Positions 4,888-6,245 of a stretch of 6,245 nt of DNA are shown piece after piece. Source of the DNA: Planctomycetaceae bacterium (lineage in GTDB: Bacteria; Planctomycetota; Planctomycetia; Planctomycetales; Planctomycetaceae); NCBI GenBank assembly GCA_020426085.1, contig JAGQQP010000262.1:1-6245 (forward strand), written 5' to 3'. Every line of letters begins with the position of its first letter. The stretch's first letter is position 1. A program made the translations under genes and the position numbers. A model generated the notes under the pieces. That model saw nothing but the letters and a program-made list of their open reading frames with translations. It was not told the origin of the DNA and searched no databases.

Positions 4888-6207
4888 TTGAAGTATCCCG
4901 ACGTTTCACCGCCCCCCGTTCCCACACCTGCAGAACAGCGCGATGCGCTGGCGAAAGGTCTGGGACGGGCCCGACTCTGGGCAGAACAGGGAGCACTCAC
5001 AGAGACAGCACTGCGGGAAGCGTGTCTGCAGGATCTGCGTTATGACCGCATGTGCGAAGACCTGCGGGGCGACTGGCTGTGGGAAATCATCAACGCCGCC
5101 GGCTTTCGCAACGCGATCCGCGTCCCGCTGCTGCATGCACTGCATGATCTGTCTGATCCTGAAAACGCCAGACAGTTATGCAAGCTGGCACAACACTATG
5201 CTGCCAGCGGCGATGCTGTGTTTCGAGATCTGCTGTATCAGATCGTCACTCAAAAACCACTCGCAGCAGCAGACTATGATTTTCTGGGGGAATCGGAACT
5301 GCTGGCACTGGAGGGAGAACGCGGCTTTCTCTGTGCCGCAAAATCCAGGGGAGCACAACTCGAACAAATCGACTGGGACTGGCCCGAAGAGTCACTTCTG
5401 AGAGAAGCAGGCGAGCTCATCGGGGAAACACGAATCCAGGAATTATTGAGTTCTACGTCTGACCCGGATCTCAACAGATTCTTCGAGAGCTGGCAACAGC
5501 AGTTACGGGAGAAGGCCGAGCGAAAACAGGAGAAGCAGCGTCACCGTAAAAAACAGCAGGCCCAGCAAACCGAAGAGACCTCTGTCGAAACGGTTCTCGA
5601 GGCCGCTCGAGGAGAGACACACTGTTACTGGTTTCGCAGCTGGGGCATGCAGGCTGACCCGGGAGAGTTGAACAAAGTCCTCCAAACACTCAAATCCAGC
5701 GAGGAGCCAGCCGTTCTCCTCAACCTGATCAAAGTTTTTTCCAACCGGGCACTCCCCGAATTCGACTCCCGCCTGATTGAACTCTGCCAGCATCCAGATC
5801 CGGAATTGCAACGGAAAGCCTGGGTCGCACTGGCTAATAATTCCCATCCCGAAATCCGCGAGTTTGCCAATCGGCAGTTGAACGAGAACCAGCCTGCCTG
5901 TCTCTTCAGTCTGTTTATCAGAAATTACCAGGCTGGTGACGAACACCGGATTCTGACGGCACTCACACTGCCCGACGATGTCTGGGAATGTCACAGTGTA
6001 CTCGGTGATCTGGTCGAAGTGCTGAAGGAAAATCCGACAGCAGACCGCTCACGGCTGGCGATGGTCATCTACCGGTTCACTCCCTGTGAAATCTGTCGCT
6101 ATAAAGCGGTACAACTGCTGCAGGAGCAATCTGGGATTCCTGCCTGGTTGGCAGAGGAATGCCGCTTTGATTCCTATGCAGACACACGCTCTTTGACATT
6201 TGCCTGA
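4888..6207 (+). CDS. HEAT-like helical repeat protein of unknown function
   Basis: A 439-residue, mostly alpha-helical soluble protein, initiated at TTG 4888; AAAGGAG (4876-4882) lies five bases upstream and a stop lies in frame directly before it, so this start is firm. A conserved-looking N-terminal block GLGRARLWAEQGALTE (24-39), ACLQDLRYDRMCEDLRGDWL (45-64) and WEIINAAG (65-72) is followed by helical repeats. A very charged coiled linker occupies about 205-232 (EKAERKQEKQRHRKKQQAQQ). HEAT-like units follow, the clearest being HPDPELQRKAWVALANNSHP (302-321) with EIREFANRQL, and the tail has ECRFDSYADTR (424-434). No catalytic motif, signal peptide or membrane segment is visible. A scaffold or binding role is expected. 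It lies 43 bases behind the truncated RNA ligase and is probably co-transcribed with it. Confidence 0.8.
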   Translation: MKYPDVSPPPVPTPAEQRDALAKGLGRARLWAEQGALTETALREACLQDLRYDRMCEDLRGDWLWEIINAAGFRNAIRVPLLHALHDLSDPENARQLCKLAQHYAASGDAVFRDLLYQIVTQKPLAAADYDFLGESELLALEGERGFLCAAKSRGAQLEQIDWDWPEESLLREAGELIGETRIQELLSSTSDPDLNRFFESWQQQLREKAERKQEKQRHRKKQQAQQTEETSVETVLEAARGETHCYWFRSWGMQADPGELNKVLQTLKSSEEPAVLLNLIKVFSNRALPEFDSRLIELCQHPDPELQRKAWVALANNSHPEIREFANRQLNENQPACLFSLFIRNYQAGDEHRILTALTLPDDVWECHSVLGDLVEVLKENPTADRSRLAMVIYRFTPCEICRYKAVQLLQEQSGIPAWLAEECRFDSYADTRSLTFA

Positions 6208-6238
6208 CCTGAAAACGTTAACATACTTTTTGTCAGGT
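6207..6238. repeat. Weak inverted repeat after the HEAT-like gene
   Basis: ACCTGA (6207-6212) pairs with TCAGGT (6233-6238) across a 20-base loop that itself contains AACGTT and a TTTTT run. It overlaps the stop codon of the gene. It could contribute to a transcription end, but the loop is long, no T-tract follows within the window, and the window ends at 6245. Confidence 0.25.
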
Positions 6239-6245
6239 TACGATA

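Noticed and set aside
4311..5000. 229-codon minus-strand ORF
   Set aside because: It lies antisense across the ligase gene and the start of the HEAT-like gene, whose frames carry recognisable motifs; its own translation shows none and it has no SD.
5503..5994. 163-codon minus-strand ORF with an L-rich end
   Set aside because: It is antisense to the charged linker and HEAT units of the 4888-6207 gene; the leucine-rich stretch is the complement of the Lys/Gln-rich linker codons.
1..6245. CRISPR arrays, tRNA genes, insertion sequences
   Set aside because: I saw no regularly spaced direct repeats, cloverleaf-like segments, transposase motifs or terminal inverted repeats with target duplications.

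Overview
The window looks like a chromosomal segment from a Planctomycetes bacterium, probably Gimesia or a close relative. The reasons are the near-50% GC content, a PcfJ-like protein of a kind I associate with planctomycete genomes, Shine-Dalgarno (SD) sites present on only some genes, and short genes separated by long spacers. This assignment is inference from protein flavour; there is no rRNA or other marker. I see no tRNA or rRNA gene, CRISPR array, transposase or integrase.

Left part (1-466): there is no convincing full-length gene. It holds a possible C-terminal tail of an upstream gene (ends at 55), a possible 23-residue ORF with a near-perfect SD (106-177), and a strong 17-bp hairpin (341-377).

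Region 467-1805 is a compact divergent module. A wHTH regulator of the ArsR family (plus strand) faces a two-gene minus-strand operon encoding an SRPBCC/AHSA1-type ligand-binding protein and a four-helix membrane protein. An 18-bp near-perfect palindrome overlaps the regulator's start codon and probable -10 box, so one operator could control both directions. The regulator mRNA is probably leaderless.

Region 1862-3085 (minus) carries a PcfJ-like protein, with a probable terminator hairpin overlapping its stop codon. A divergent spacer with three inverted repeats separates it from the plus-strand genes.

Region 3388-6207 (plus) carries four co-directional genes: an FCP1/NIF-type HAD phosphatase, a tiny SEC-C zinc-motif protein, an RNA-ligase-like nucleotidyltransferase, and a large HEAT-like protein of unknown function. 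Two of these are abnormal. The SEC-C ORF has no SD; the good SD and ATG lie upstream in another frame, and the two frames meet at a run of seven T, so the gene is frameshifted by mutation, sequencing error or slippage. The RNA ligase stops at 142 residues, after motif IIIa and before motifs IV and V, 43 bases before the HEAT-like gene, so it is probably a remnant. The best candidates for new biology are the T7 frameshift junction, the truncated ligase next to the HEAT-like protein, and the operator of the ArsR/SRPBCC module.
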